Shown here in pieces: positions 19,775-28,662 of a stretch of 64,000 nt of DNA. The DNA is from an uncultured Porphyromonadaceae bacterium (lineage in GTDB: Bacteria; Bacteroidota; Bacteroidia; Bacteroidales; Muribaculaceae). The notes beneath the pieces were generated by a model. It made no database searches, had not been told where the DNA came from, and worked only from the letters and a program-made list of their open reading frames with translations. The DNA is taken from contig CAOKFI010000007.1 of the NCBI GenBank assembly GCA_948467675.1, positions 21,557-85,556 on the forward strand. The letters are read 5' to 3'. The first letter of the stretch is position 1. Every line of letters starts with the position of its first letter. The position numbers and the translations under genes were made by a program.

Positions 19775-20380
19775 ATGTTACACGAGATAGTATTCGCAAC
19801 CAACAACCGGCATAAACTTGAAGAACTTCGCCGCATTATCGGCGACAGACTTGCCATACGGTCGCTCGCCGAGATAGGCTGTCACGACGACATACCTGAG
19901 ACCGCCGATACCCTCGAAGGAAACGCGGCCATAAAAGCCGAATGGGTCCGGAAACGATACGGATACGACTGTTTTGCCGACGACACAGGCCTCGAAGTAG
20001 ACGCGCTCGCAGGTGAGCCGGGTGTGCTGTCGGCGCGCTATGCCGGTCCCGCCCACGACTCGGCGGCCAACATGGCCCTCCTCATGAAACGCATGCAAGG
20101 TGTAGCCGACCGCAGAGCACGCTTCCGCACGGTCATTGCACTCGCCATAGAAGACCGTGACATAGAGCTTATGGACGGTACGGTCTATGGACATATAGCC
20201 GACACCCCTGCCGGCACAGCCGGATTCGGATACGATCCTGTGTTCGTGCCCGACGGATGCGGTGGCCTTACTTTCGCTCAGATGGATGCCGATGCGAAAA
20301 ATGCCGTCAGCCACCGTGGACGGGCCACAGCCAAACTCGTCAGAAGACTATCGGAAATATACGGACAGCAATCTATATGA
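19775..20380 (+). CDS. rdgB: XTP/dITP diphosphatase (RdgB/HAM1 family)
   Basis: Hydrolyses non-canonical purine nucleotides such as XTP and dITP so that they do not enter DNA. The ATG at 19775 gives MLHEIVFATNNRHKLEELRR, the family's N-terminal motif (T/SxNxxK); upstream in-frame codons lie within the leuS terminator. Later landmarks are FADDTGLEVDALAGEPGV, SARYAG, GTAGFGYDPVFVP and AVSHRGRA. The 201-aa protein overlaps the next gene by an ATGA, so the two are translationally coupled. Confidence 0.95.
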   Translation: MLHEIVFATNNRHKLEELRRIIGDRLAIRSLAEIGCHDDIPETADTLEGNAAIKAEWVRKRYGYDCFADDTGLEVDALAGEPGVLSARYAGPAHDSAANMALLMKRMQGVADRRARFRTVIALAIEDRDIELMDGTVYGHIADTPAGTAGFGYDPVFVPDGCGGLTFAQMDADAKNAVSHRGRATAKLVRRLSEIYGQQSI

Positions 20381-22803
20381 TAAGGATACTGTACATAATC
20401 ATACTGGCATTTGTTGCCGCAATCACCGCACAGGCACAGACTGCCGTCGGAACATGGGAACAGATACCCGTGTTCGGAGGCACACCGCAGAAACTGGTGG
20501 CCACACCCGACAGATTGTATTTCGTGTCTGCCGGACATCTGGGATCCGTCGATACCGATGGCGGGGACATCCGATCATACTCCACATCCGATCTTCTTAG
20601 CGACAGCAAAGTTACCGACATATACTATAACTACGACCGGCGGTTTCTGGCCATAGTCTACGAAGGTGGAAACATAGACCTGCTCCACGACGACGACCGC
20701 TGTTTCAACATGTCCGATATACGCGACGCACAGCTCACAGTCGAGAAAAAAGTCAACGACATCGCCTTTCACGGCGACCGCATGTACGTGTCGACAAATT
20801 TCGGTATGGTGGAGTTCGACACCGAACGGCACTCTACCGTATGCTCCATGATTCTCGATAAAAACGTCGAGGCGATGGCAGTGCTGGGCGACCGCCTGGT
20901 CATGGTCTACGACGGCGGACTGTGGGTAAGCCCCCTGTCGGAGCGTCACAACACGCTCGCGCGGTTCACAAGGATCGGCGCATACGATGTCCGGAGTATA
21001 GTACCCGTATCCGATACCGGCGCCATCTGTCTCGAAGCTAACACATACGGCTCGTATCAGCTGTGCCGCCTGCAGTTCGGTCCTGACTACTCGTCCTGTA
21101 CCGTAGAAAAGCTCGGACCATCTGTCGTGTTGTCGCTGGCTGAGGGTAAATCCGGAAAAGCAGTAGCTATCGAGAGAAACAGTATAAACTATGTCGACCC
21201 CGACGGTAGCTATTCGCATGTCATGCTCTCGGCGGAAATGGACGGATGCGCCACCGGAAGAATGGTCGACGGACTGGTAGCCTCCTATGCAGGCCCCGCC
21301 GATATCTGGACCGCCACATCGTCAGGAATATCCCGTTACTCTCTCGGAGCCGACGGCACATCCGAACCGACTCTGCTCACAGGACCGGCACGGCCCGACG
21401 GCACATCATCGGCTGCCATTGGATATATATGCAAAGGACCTGCTTCCGGCAACATATACCTGGGAAGCATGGGACCTTCGAGCACCTACGGTTTCTACGA
21501 AACCCAGATGTCGCATATCGACATGAGAAATGATTTCGGATCGTATTCGGAAATCACGCCGCATCTCGATTCATGGGTGGCATATTACCCCTACAAAGAC
21601 GGAAACTGCTACGGCAACTTCTGTATGGTCGAGAATCCTGCTTCGCCGTCGATGCTCTTCATAGGCAACTTCTGGGAGGGAATATACAGGCTCGATCTCT
21701 CCGGAAAACTCCCCCTTGTGTCATTCAACTGGACCAACAGCCCCATGACCCATGTCCTCGACTGGTCATGTATGATACCGGCCATGGCATTCGACCCCGA
21801 CGGAAATCTGTGGGCCGTACAGTCTGTCGAAAACTCGGGAGGAAAACCGCTGTTAATGCTGCCCGCGGCAAAGACTGCGGCTCCGGCGGTATCAGAATCT
21901 GACTGGATTGCTGCCGACGTGCCGGTATATACCGGCGACAAGGACGCACGCATACTCGTATCGCGCAAAAGCAAGACCGTATTTCTCACATCTATGCTTG
22001 CCGATCAGGTGGTAGCCATCGACACACGCGGCACATGGGGCGATCTCTCCGACGACATACGCACCGTGCGCACCACAGTTACCGACCAGGACGGGCTGCA
22101 GTTCGTGCCATCATTTCCCAGAGCTATTGCCGAAGACCGCAACGGGCGCGTATGGGTAGGTCACAATACCGGTATCTACGAGATATCGGACCCTTCCGGA
22201 TATCACGACGCCGACTTCAGGGTGACACGTCTGAAAGTGCCGCGAAACGACGGCACAAACAACGCCGACTATCTCCTCAACGGACAGTGTGTCACATCGA
22301 TCGCAGTCGATGCCTCCAACCGTAAATGGATCGGAACCGATGTATCGGGTTTGTATCTGGTATCGGCCGACGGATCATCCGTCATCGAACACTTTACAGC
22401 CGAAAACTCGCCGCTCCCTTCAAATTGCGTGTATTCGCTGTATTGCGACGACGAGTCTAACCGTGTATATATAGGCACATCCGTAGGACTCATGATATAC
22501 AGTTCCGACAGCTCCCCCGCCGCGCCCGACTATTCCGACGTGTATGCATATCCAAATCCCGTACGGCCCGATTATACCGGATGGATAACCGTTACAGGAC
22601 TTATGGACAACTCGCTCGTCAAGATAGCCGACGCAGCCGGACATGTGTTCTTCAGCGGCAGATCCAACGGCGGCATGATCACATGGGACGGATGCGACCC
22701 CTCCGGACAGCGTGTGCGCACCGGCGTATACTACGTGTTCGCCTCCGAAGCGCCCGGTGGAGGCGGTTCCGGCGCTGTCACCAAGATTCTTGTGGTAAAT
22801 TGA
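20377..22803 (+). CDS. porZ: PorZ-like type IX secretion beta-propeller protein
   Basis: PorZ is the outer-surface component of type IX secretion that delivers anionic LPS to the sortase. This protein (808 aa) starts at the ATG overlapping the rdgB stop, has a signal peptide ending ITAQA, and then a two-lobed beta-propeller with repeats of the histidine-kinase-propeller kind (RKWIGTDVSGLYLV, RVYIGTSVGLMIY). The opening WEQIPVFGGTPQKLVATPDRLYFVSAG fits Bacteroidales PorZ homologues. The last 85 residues (YAYPNPVRPDYTGWITV...GVYYVFAS) form a type-A sorting-type domain. Other T9SS genes are not in the window. Confidence 0.8.
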   Translation: MIRILYIIILAFVAAITAQAQTAVGTWEQIPVFGGTPQKLVATPDRLYFVSAGHLGSVDTDGGDIRSYSTSDLLSDSKVTDIYYNYDRRFLAIVYEGGNIDLLHDDDRCFNMSDIRDAQLTVEKKVNDIAFHGDRMYVSTNFGMVEFDTERHSTVCSMILDKNVEAMAVLGDRLVMVYDGGLWVSPLSERHNTLARFTRIGAYDVRSIVPVSDTGAICLEANTYGSYQLCRLQFGPDYSSCTVEKLGPSVVLSLAEGKSGKAVAIERNSINYVDPDGSYSHVMLSAEMDGCATGRMVDGLVASYAGPADIWTATSSGISRYSLGADGTSEPTLLTGPARPDGTSSAAIGYICKGPASGNIYLGSMGPSSTYGFYETQMSHIDMRNDFGSYSEITPHLDSWVAYYPYKDGNCYGNFCMVENPASPSMLFIGNFWEGIYRLDLSGKLPLVSFNWTNSPMTHVLDWSCMIPAMAFDPDGNLWAVQSVENSGGKPLLMLPAAKTAAPAVSESDWIAADVPVYTGDKDARILVSRKSKTVFLTSMLADQVVAIDTRGTWGDLSDDIRTVRTTVTDQDGLQFVPSFPRAIAEDRNGRVWVGHNTGIYEISDPSGYHDADFRVTRLKVPRNDGTNNADYLLNGQCVTSIAVDASNRKWIGTDVSGLYLVSADGSSVIEHFTAENSPLPSNCVYSLYCDDESNRVYIGTSVGLMIYSSDSSPAAPDYSDVYAYPNPVRPDYTGWITVTGLMDNSLVKIADAAGHVFFSGRSNGGMITWDGCDPSGQRVRTGVYYVFASEAPGGGGSGAVTKILVVN

Positions 22804-22837
22804 TGTTATTAGGTTTATAAAAAAATTCGGATTTCTG

Positions 22838-23365
22838 ATGGATCAGGACTTTAAATACAGTAATGAGGAAGACCGCAGCTACGGGTTGGCCGGAATGGCG
22901 GTAAGCGTAGTGGTGTGGGATTCTGAACGGCTCTTCAACGCAGTCGATATCGACGCCGCGGCAGGCGAGGCAATGGAGATGACTCAGGAATTTTATTTTT
23001 CCGGAAATCCAGGACTGTCGGCCAAAGCTGCATGGGAATCCATGGTGGAGCATTTCCAGCTCTCCACAGCCATGATGGTATCCAACGTCATGTGCCGTCT
23101 GTATGTCCACCGAAACACACAGATCGATGCCGGACTCCGTAGACGCATGCTCGACTTTGCGGTAGAGGAAGGAAAGGAATCATGCTCCCTCGACGACGAC
23201 GAGACACTGCGGCTGTTCGACAAATGCTATACCTATTGCCACCGGGTGTTCAACCATCCGGGTGTGCAGCAGGTCGTGCGCGACTTCGCCGGAACACTGA
23301 GAGCCCGCCGCCGACTCACTCGCGCCGAAGTGGCCGAGGAGCTGCGCGCCCTCTCGCGCATGTAG
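22838..23365 (+). CDS. Conserved-looking protein of unknown function
   Basis: Soluble protein of 175 aa without signal peptide or membrane segment. I do not recognise the family. It is mostly helical by composition, with a hydrophobic start (YGLAGMAVSVVVWDSERLFNAVDID), a central YFSGNPGLSAKAAWESMVEHFQ segment and a basic Arg-rich end (RARRRLTRAEVAEELRALSRM). It begins 34 bases after porZ on the same strand and its stop is 9 bases from that of the convergent barrel gene. Codon use looks like its neighbours. A link to type IX secretion is possible from position only. Confidence 0.65.
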   Translation: MDQDFKYSNEEDRSYGLAGMAVSVVVWDSERLFNAVDIDAAAGEAMEMTQEFYFSGNPGLSAKAAWESMVEHFQLSTAMMVSNVMCRLYVHRNTQIDAGLRRRMLDFAVEEGKESCSLDDDETLRLFDKCYTYCHRVFNHPGVQQVVRDFAGTLRARRRLTRAEVAEELRALSRM

Positions 23366-23374
23366 TCCGATCGA

Positions 23375-24352
23375 TCAGAATATAGTGTACGAGAATCGCA
23401 CGCTGACCATTGGATACACCTTCAGGCTGTTGGCTATATCCACATAGTCGCCGATCTTGCCGCGTATGTTGACAAGATCCTTGCCCATGTTCACTCCGTC
23501 GTGCGTTATTATCTCAGGACTCCCTCCCCACATCATGATACCGCAGTCCACATCGAATTTGAAACGGCTGTCGCAGCCGCATATGGGTGTGGTATAGCCC
23601 AGACCCACATACGGACGGAAAGCGTTCACAAAAGCGTTGGCCTTCACCATACCGTCTGTATCAGGCTTCATCATATAGGGACGGCCGTCCTTGAAATCGC
23701 CTATGTGTATGCCCATGCGCCCCTGACCTTCCAGCTGGGCTCGTATGTCCTCCACTAAAAACGGATCCAGATAGTAGTCCTGATATATCGGAGTCTCGTA
23801 GAAATCCGTTTCCATGAAATAATCGTAGAAATTGTTGTAGATATTGACCGCGAGAAGCGAAGGCATCTCCTCTATTGTATTGCGGGCGGTAGCTATTTTA
23901 CGGCTGCCCCAGTAGAATCCAGCAGTCACACGCCAGCCTTTGCCCTTGAAAGGGTATACATCCACCAGAAATTTGAAATTGCATATATGCGGCTTACCGT
24001 CTATGGCCACATTGTCGTCAACATCTATACCCGACAGCCTTTTCATATAGTTCTGTAGATTGCTGAAATTGTTTGTGTTCACACCGCCGTTGTCCGTATA
24101 GCTCTCCAGACCGAAATTCATGGGCACTGTAAACTCAGGCATATAGTCCACACCTGCGCGCAGACGCACGTAACCTGTCACGTGTGTCGACAGATCGATA
24201 CCCAGTCCGCCGGTACCTAACGACACACCGGCACCAAGATCCCTGAATATGCCTGTATTGGACGATATGCCGGAAAAGCGTCCTGTATTCTCTGACGATA
24301 TGCAGTGAAGCGACAACATGACCGTTGCCAGCAGAAGATATATGCGTTTCAT
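23375..24352 (-). CDS. Outer-membrane beta-barrel protein of unknown function
   Basis: Predicted outer-membrane protein of 325 aa: signal peptide MKRIYLLLATVMLSLHCISS, then alternating strands (VSLGTGGLGIDLSTHV, YVRLRAGVDYMPEF, GKGWRVTAGFYWGSRK, RPYVGLGYTT) and a C-terminal VSVRFSYTIF ending in Phe. A long middle insertion (NIYNNFYDYFMETDFYETP...) probably makes a surface loop. No ligand can be named. It is convergent with the unknown gene on its left. A weak minus-strand -7 box (AATCTTTG) lies near 24444-24451. Confidence 0.7.
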   Translation of the reverse strand: MKRIYLLLATVMLSLHCISSENTGRFSGISSNTGIFRDLGAGVSLGTGGLGIDLSTHVTGYVRLRAGVDYMPEFTVPMNFGLESYTDNGGVNTNNFSNLQNYMKRLSGIDVDDNVAIDGKPHICNFKFLVDVYPFKGKGWRVTAGFYWGSRKIATARNTIEEMPSLLAVNIYNNFYDYFMETDFYETPIYQDYYLDPFLVEDIRAQLEGQGRMGIHIGDFKDGRPYMMKPDTDGMVKANAFVNAFRPYVGLGYTTPICGCDSRFKFDVDCGIMMWGGSPEIITHDGVNMGKDLVNIRGKIGDYVDIANSLKVYPMVSVRFSYTIF

Positions 24353-24524
24353 AACGGATAATGATTTGTTTAATCTATTTTAAGTAAAAATTCAGGGTGT
24401 GATACCATAGTAATGATGCTTACCCTCATGATGATATGGAATGCAAAGATTGTAAAAAAAAGATGATATTTGAAAGTATTATAATAAATAAAGCATACCA
24501 TATATTTTTTTAATAAAAAAGTAT

Positions 24525-24532
24525 TACATTTG
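24525..24532 (+). promoter_or_regulatory. -7 promoter box (TACATTTG) for the coiled-coil lipoprotein gene
   Basis: TACATTTG follows a very AT-rich tract of about 50 bases, which may act as an upstream activating element. The predicted leader is about 85 bases. The arrangement suggests strong expression. Confidence 0.65.
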
Positions 24533-24622
24533 CAGGATATTTTGTCACATGCCTTTGATTGGGGATGGTTGTAAAGGAACTTAATTAACTAATTATATAT
24601 AAATAGTAACGCGATTTAAAGG

Positions 24623-27256
24623 ATGAAAAAGAAACTTATCAGCGGGTTGCTTTTGGCTGCTGTATGCGGCGCAGGAGCGATTTCAATGACATCGTGTAAA
24701 GATACAGAAGACGATCTTTACACCGAATTGTCGGGAAACCAGGCTGCCTTAGGTGCAACTTTGGCTCAGCTTCAGACATTGCTGTCGCAGTGTAAGACCG
24801 ATTGCGCGGCAAAAATCAGCGAGTTGGAACAGAAACTCGCACAGAAGTATGACAAAGATGAAGTGGACCAGCTTCTGTCTCTTTATGTAAAGAAACAAGA
24901 TATTGCAGAGGTTGAGCGTGTTATCAACTTGCTTAAGGCTGCCGGCATAGACCAGATGACTGTAGCTGAACTGAAAAACCTCGTAACTCTTGGTAAAATA
25001 GATACCGACGAAATCAACCAGTTTGCTGTAAACATTGTCAAACTTAATGATCTCGTCGACGAAATCGCTGCTGGAAATATAGATCTTACAGCTCTTAACG
25101 AGGCCGTCTTTGGCAATTCCCAGAAGGGTATAATCGGTCTGACCGAATACTTTACTTTGGAAGACGGTACAAAGATCTCGGTTGAAGACTTCCAGACTGC
25201 AGTGAGCAACGGTGTATGGATGAACACATACAAGACTGCGATCGAGGAGATGTACAACTCTTTGAAGAAAGGCGATGACGGACATATCGATACCGACGCT
25301 CTCGACGCGCTTGTGAAATACTACAGCCAGTTCGACGAGTTCAACGCCATGTACAACACACTCTTCCCCGGTGTTACAGTCGACGGCAATGGCAACCTCG
25401 TGCTCCCCGAAGGTCTCGAAGAGTGGTGGGACTACGCAGAAGTAATCAATGCCATAATCGAAAACCAGAAAGCCATCGAGGCTCTCAAGGCAAATATAAA
25501 CGACCTGTTCAAGCGTTTCGATGACCTCGTGACAGGACTCGTGCTCCAGGCTACCGACAACCCCGTGTTCGGCGGTTTCAACACTCCCTTCGGTTTCAAC
25601 TCGATGGTGCTTATGACCTACTACGGCAAAGCAAGCTCCGATGTGAACTTCCCGTTGGAAGACAGCGAGGACGCAGGTCTCAAAGGCAACGTATGGGGTG
25701 CGCTCAACGTAGCAGGACAGAATTTCGGCGGTACACTCTACAATGAGGACCTCGGTAGACTTTACTTTACTGTAAACCCTGTAGGTGCTAATGTAAACGC
25801 CGACGGTTTCCGCATCGAAAACAGCAAGGAAGTTGCTGCTCCCGTAAAACTCGAGGTTATACCCAGCGACGCTGAGCTCCGCTTCGGTTTCGGACGTTCA
25901 GTGACAAACGGTTTCTATGAGACCTCTGTAAAACTCGACGCTACTCCTGCCGACGCAGAGAGCAAGCTCGACCAGATCAAGATACACATCGAGCCGGGAC
26001 TCGTCGACGCTCTTAAGAATGTGGTCAAGAACCACACCATGACTGACGTGACATCGCTTGCTCGCGCGGTATACAGCAACATGAAAGACGTTTGCACCGC
26101 AAATGCGCTCCGCTACGACTGGACCTCGACTACAGGCGGATACGACGAAAATGGAAACGCTCTCGAGGCAACCACTGTCAACAACAGCGTTCTCTCTCAG
26201 TACGGAATGGCTGTCACTGCATTCAAACCGCTGTCGTTCACTACCCTCCGTGGTACCTCGATCGACTATGAGCTTCCCATATTCGGCGATATCCAGATCG
26301 ATAAGAGCCTCGTTGATCTCGACATCGACTGGACCGACATAGAGAAAGTAAACCTTCAGATCGAACTTGACCTCGGCGAGATCAAATTCGATAAGGTTGG
26401 CGATACCTATGTAACAGTAAAGGTTCCCAAGAAATTCGATATCGACGGTAATGATATGACCGGAACCCTGCCTGAAAATTGGGAGGAAAATCCCGACTAT
26501 TACGATGAGATCACTGTTAATATCAAGGATCAGATGAATGAGGTTATTGACAAACTTCAGGCAAATGTCGATCTGTGGATCAAAGGCAACGGCACCGAGA
26601 CAGACCCCGGTCTTGACAAGAAGATCAAGGACGCTATCGACAAAGCCGTTTACGAGGCATTCAACAAACCCGGCGGCATGATCGACAAGATCAACAGCCA
26701 GGTAAACGATATGATCGGTTCTATCCAGAACAAGCTCGACAATCTCGTTGACCAGATCAACGGCGACAAATACCTCGGCCGTCTCAACAAATTGATAGGC
26801 AAGTACAACTCGCTCGCCGAGAAGATCAACCTCCGTCTCAAGAACCCCAACCAGTATCTCCAGGTTGCCATGCTCTTCGAGAACAACGGCGGCGGCATCA
26901 GCATACTCAGCAACTCCGCAAACAACTACTCCAAGTTCAAATACAACGGTGGCGAAGGCGTAAGCCTCTGGGCTACTACCTACAACTTCGAGACTCTTTG
27001 CCCCGTTTACAAGAAATATGTGGCTGTGACAAAAGTTCTCGTCGACGGTCAGGAAGACAATACACTCCTCGCTGCTGCAAATAGCGGTAAGTTCATGAAC
27101 GAGATACTCGATGGATACACCAAGGAAGTAGTGCTCGCTACTAAAGATGTTGTGACTGCTGGCCACACATACGCTTTCGAGATCACATACCGTGCTCTTG
27201 ACTACCAGGGTCACACATCTACATGCCGCTACTACATGGTAGTTGATGCCAAATAA
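24623..27256 (+). CDS. Large coiled-coil surface lipoprotein, unknown function
   Basis: Lipoprotein of 877 aa. The lipobox MTSC puts the lipidated Cys at 25, and CKDTEDD behind it resembles the acidic export signal that sends Bacteroidetes lipoproteins to the cell surface. Residues about 30-110 are a heptad-like coiled coil (LGATLAQLQTLLSQC, ISELEQKLAQKYDKDEVDQL) with a CKTDC pair. A second helical stretch lies near residues 690-745 (MIDKINSQVNDMIGSIQNKL). The end looks like an Ig-like or jellyroll domain. I recognise no catalytic motif or named family. An OmpA protein follows after 32 bases, and the strong-looking promoter suggests an abundant structural protein. Confidence 0.8.
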   Translation: MKKKLISGLLLAAVCGAGAISMTSCKDTEDDLYTELSGNQAALGATLAQLQTLLSQCKTDCAAKISELEQKLAQKYDKDEVDQLLSLYVKKQDIAEVERVINLLKAAGIDQMTVAELKNLVTLGKIDTDEINQFAVNIVKLNDLVDEIAAGNIDLTALNEAVFGNSQKGIIGLTEYFTLEDGTKISVEDFQTAVSNGVWMNTYKTAIEEMYNSLKKGDDGHIDTDALDALVKYYSQFDEFNAMYNTLFPGVTVDGNGNLVLPEGLEEWWDYAEVINAIIENQKAIEALKANINDLFKRFDDLVTGLVLQATDNPVFGGFNTPFGFNSMVLMTYYGKASSDVNFPLEDSEDAGLKGNVWGALNVAGQNFGGTLYNEDLGRLYFTVNPVGANVNADGFRIENSKEVAAPVKLEVIPSDAELRFGFGRSVTNGFYETSVKLDATPADAESKLDQIKIHIEPGLVDALKNVVKNHTMTDVTSLARAVYSNMKDVCTANALRYDWTSTTGGYDENGNALEATTVNNSVLSQYGMAVTAFKPLSFTTLRGTSIDYELPIFGDIQIDKSLVDLDIDWTDIEKVNLQIELDLGEIKFDKVGDTYVTVKVPKKFDIDGNDMTGTLPENWEENPDYYDEITVNIKDQMNEVIDKLQANVDLWIKGNGTETDPGLDKKIKDAIDKAVYEAFNKPGGMIDKINSQVNDMIGSIQNKLDNLVDQINGDKYLGRLNKLIGKYNSLAEKINLRLKNPNQYLQVAMLFENNGGGISILSNSANNYSKFKYNGGEGVSLWATTYNFETLCPVYKKYVAVTKVLVDGQEDNTLLAAANSGKFMNEILDGYTKEVVLATKDVVTAGHTYAFEITYRALDYQGHTSTCRYYMVVDAK

Positions 27257-27288
27257 TTAAAAGCTTTCTTATATTAAAGCATAATAAG

Positions 27289-28479
27289 ATGAAAATCAAT
27301 AGAATATTTCTATCAGCCTCAATAGCCTTGGCCGGTCTTTGCGCTTCAGCGCAGACCGCCGGCGGGGAGGTGGTTGAATATACCTTCCAGCCCCATTGGT
27401 ACGTCCAGGGACAGGTTGGCCTCCAGGAAACTTTGGGCGAGGCTTCGTTCGGTCGTCTGGCTTCTTTCAATGCGCAGGTAGCCGGCGGATACAACTTCTC
27501 CCCGGTGTTCGGAGCGCGTCTTGCTCTGAACGGATGGACAAGCAAAGCAGGTATGCAGGTCTACGAACAGAAGTACAAATGGAAATGGTCTTATCTTTCA
27601 CCCACTGTCGACCTCACTGTTGACCTCGTGAACCTTCTCGGCGGATACAACCCCGAACGTTGGGTGACTGGCGGTGTGTTTGCCGGTGTAGGTGCAAACA
27701 TCGCCTGGAACAACGGTAATGGTGACCTTTCCAACTTCAATCTGGACATGAACCACGCAAACGGCGTAAACGCATATCTGAAAAATCTCGTTTATGCCGA
27801 CATGCCCGCCGGAAACCGCCCGAATCCTCTCCGTAACATCTGGGACGGAACCAAGGCGCGTTTCGTTGGTCAGTTCGGTGTGTTTGCCGATTTCAAGGTG
27901 GCTAAACGCGTGAAAATCGGTATAGAACTCCAGGCAAACGTACTCCCCGACGGATACAACTCAAAGAAAGCCGGCAACGCCGACTGGTATTTCAACGGTT
28001 ACGTAGGTGTGAAATACACCTTCGGAAGCGGTTACAAGAAAGAGGCACGCAAGCTCGTGGATCAGAACTCCTCTGTAACTGACGTTGTGGAACGCATTGT
28101 GGAAGTGCCCGTTGAGAAAATTGTTGTCAAGGAAGTGATCAAGGAAGTTCCCGCTCCGCTTACCCGCAACGTATTCTTCAAGATCTCGAAGACTGTCATC
28201 ACAAAGGATCAGATGTACAATGTTGCCGAAATCGCATCATACCTCAAGGCTAATCCCGATGCTAAAGTTACCGTGACCGGTTATGCCGACAAAGGTACCG
28301 GTAGCATGAGCCTGAACCTCCGTCTCGCAAAAGAGCGTGCTCAGGCTGTTGTAGAGGCTCTCACAGGTAAATTCGGTATCGACTCATCGCGCATCATATC
28401 CAAGAGCATGGGCGAGATCGAGGATCAGCCCTACGGCGAACCCGAACTCAACCGCGTATCTATCTGCGTGGCAGAGTAA
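27289..28479 (+). CDS. OmpA-family outer-membrane protein
   Basis: Joins outer membrane and peptidoglycan. The 396-aa protein has a signal peptide ending CASA, an N-terminal barrel of about 220 residues (YTFQPHWYVQGQVGLQETLG ... WYFNGYVGVKYTFGSG), a Val/Glu/Lys-rich linker (VVERIVEVPVEKIVVKEVIK) and a C-terminal OmpA domain. In that domain VTGYADKGTGSMSLNLRLAKERAQAV carries the Asp and Arg that bind diaminopimelate. It shares a transcript with the upstream lipoprotein and ends at a strong terminator, so the two products probably act together at the surface (inference). Confidence 0.9.
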   Translation: MKINRIFLSASIALAGLCASAQTAGGEVVEYTFQPHWYVQGQVGLQETLGEASFGRLASFNAQVAGGYNFSPVFGARLALNGWTSKAGMQVYEQKYKWKWSYLSPTVDLTVDLVNLLGGYNPERWVTGGVFAGVGANIAWNNGNGDLSNFNLDMNHANGVNAYLKNLVYADMPAGNRPNPLRNIWDGTKARFVGQFGVFADFKVAKRVKIGIELQANVLPDGYNSKKAGNADWYFNGYVGVKYTFGSGYKKEARKLVDQNSSVTDVVERIVEVPVEKIVVKEVIKEVPAPLTRNVFFKISKTVITKDQMYNVAEIASYLKANPDAKVTVTGYADKGTGSMSLNLRLAKERAQAVVEALTGKFGIDSSRIISKSMGEIEDQPYGEPELNRVSICVAE

Positions 28480-28509
28480 GACCTCTATTCATATCTATTA
28501 TATGGAAAT

Positions 28510-28540
28510 CGTCCGGCTCCATCGGAGTCGGACGGTTTTT
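28510..28540 (+). terminator. Rho-independent terminator after the OmpA gene
   Basis: An 11-bp stem with one G-T pair (28510-28520 with 28524-28534), a 3-base loop and then GTTTTTG. It closes the lipoprotein-OmpA unit. Confidence 0.85.
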
Positions 28541-28628
28541 GTTTTCACATAATATGGTATCATCACTTTAACATTTTGATACACATACTTTTTACCCCGT
28601 TCGGCATTGACTATTCACGGATAATATG

Positions 28629-28636
28629 TAATTTTG
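28629..28636 (+). promoter_or_regulatory. -7 promoter box (TAATTTTG) for the secreted protein at 28663
   Basis: TAATTTTG with TTGAC about 23 bases upstream as the -33 element. The leader would be about 20 bases. Confidence 0.65.
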
Positions 28637-28662
28637 CCCCGTTTTTAAAACGGTAACTGATC

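Noticed and set aside
25898..27214. A 438-codon open frame on the minus strand
   Set aside because: It mirrors the codons of the coiled-coil lipoprotein and has no start context or recognisable domain.
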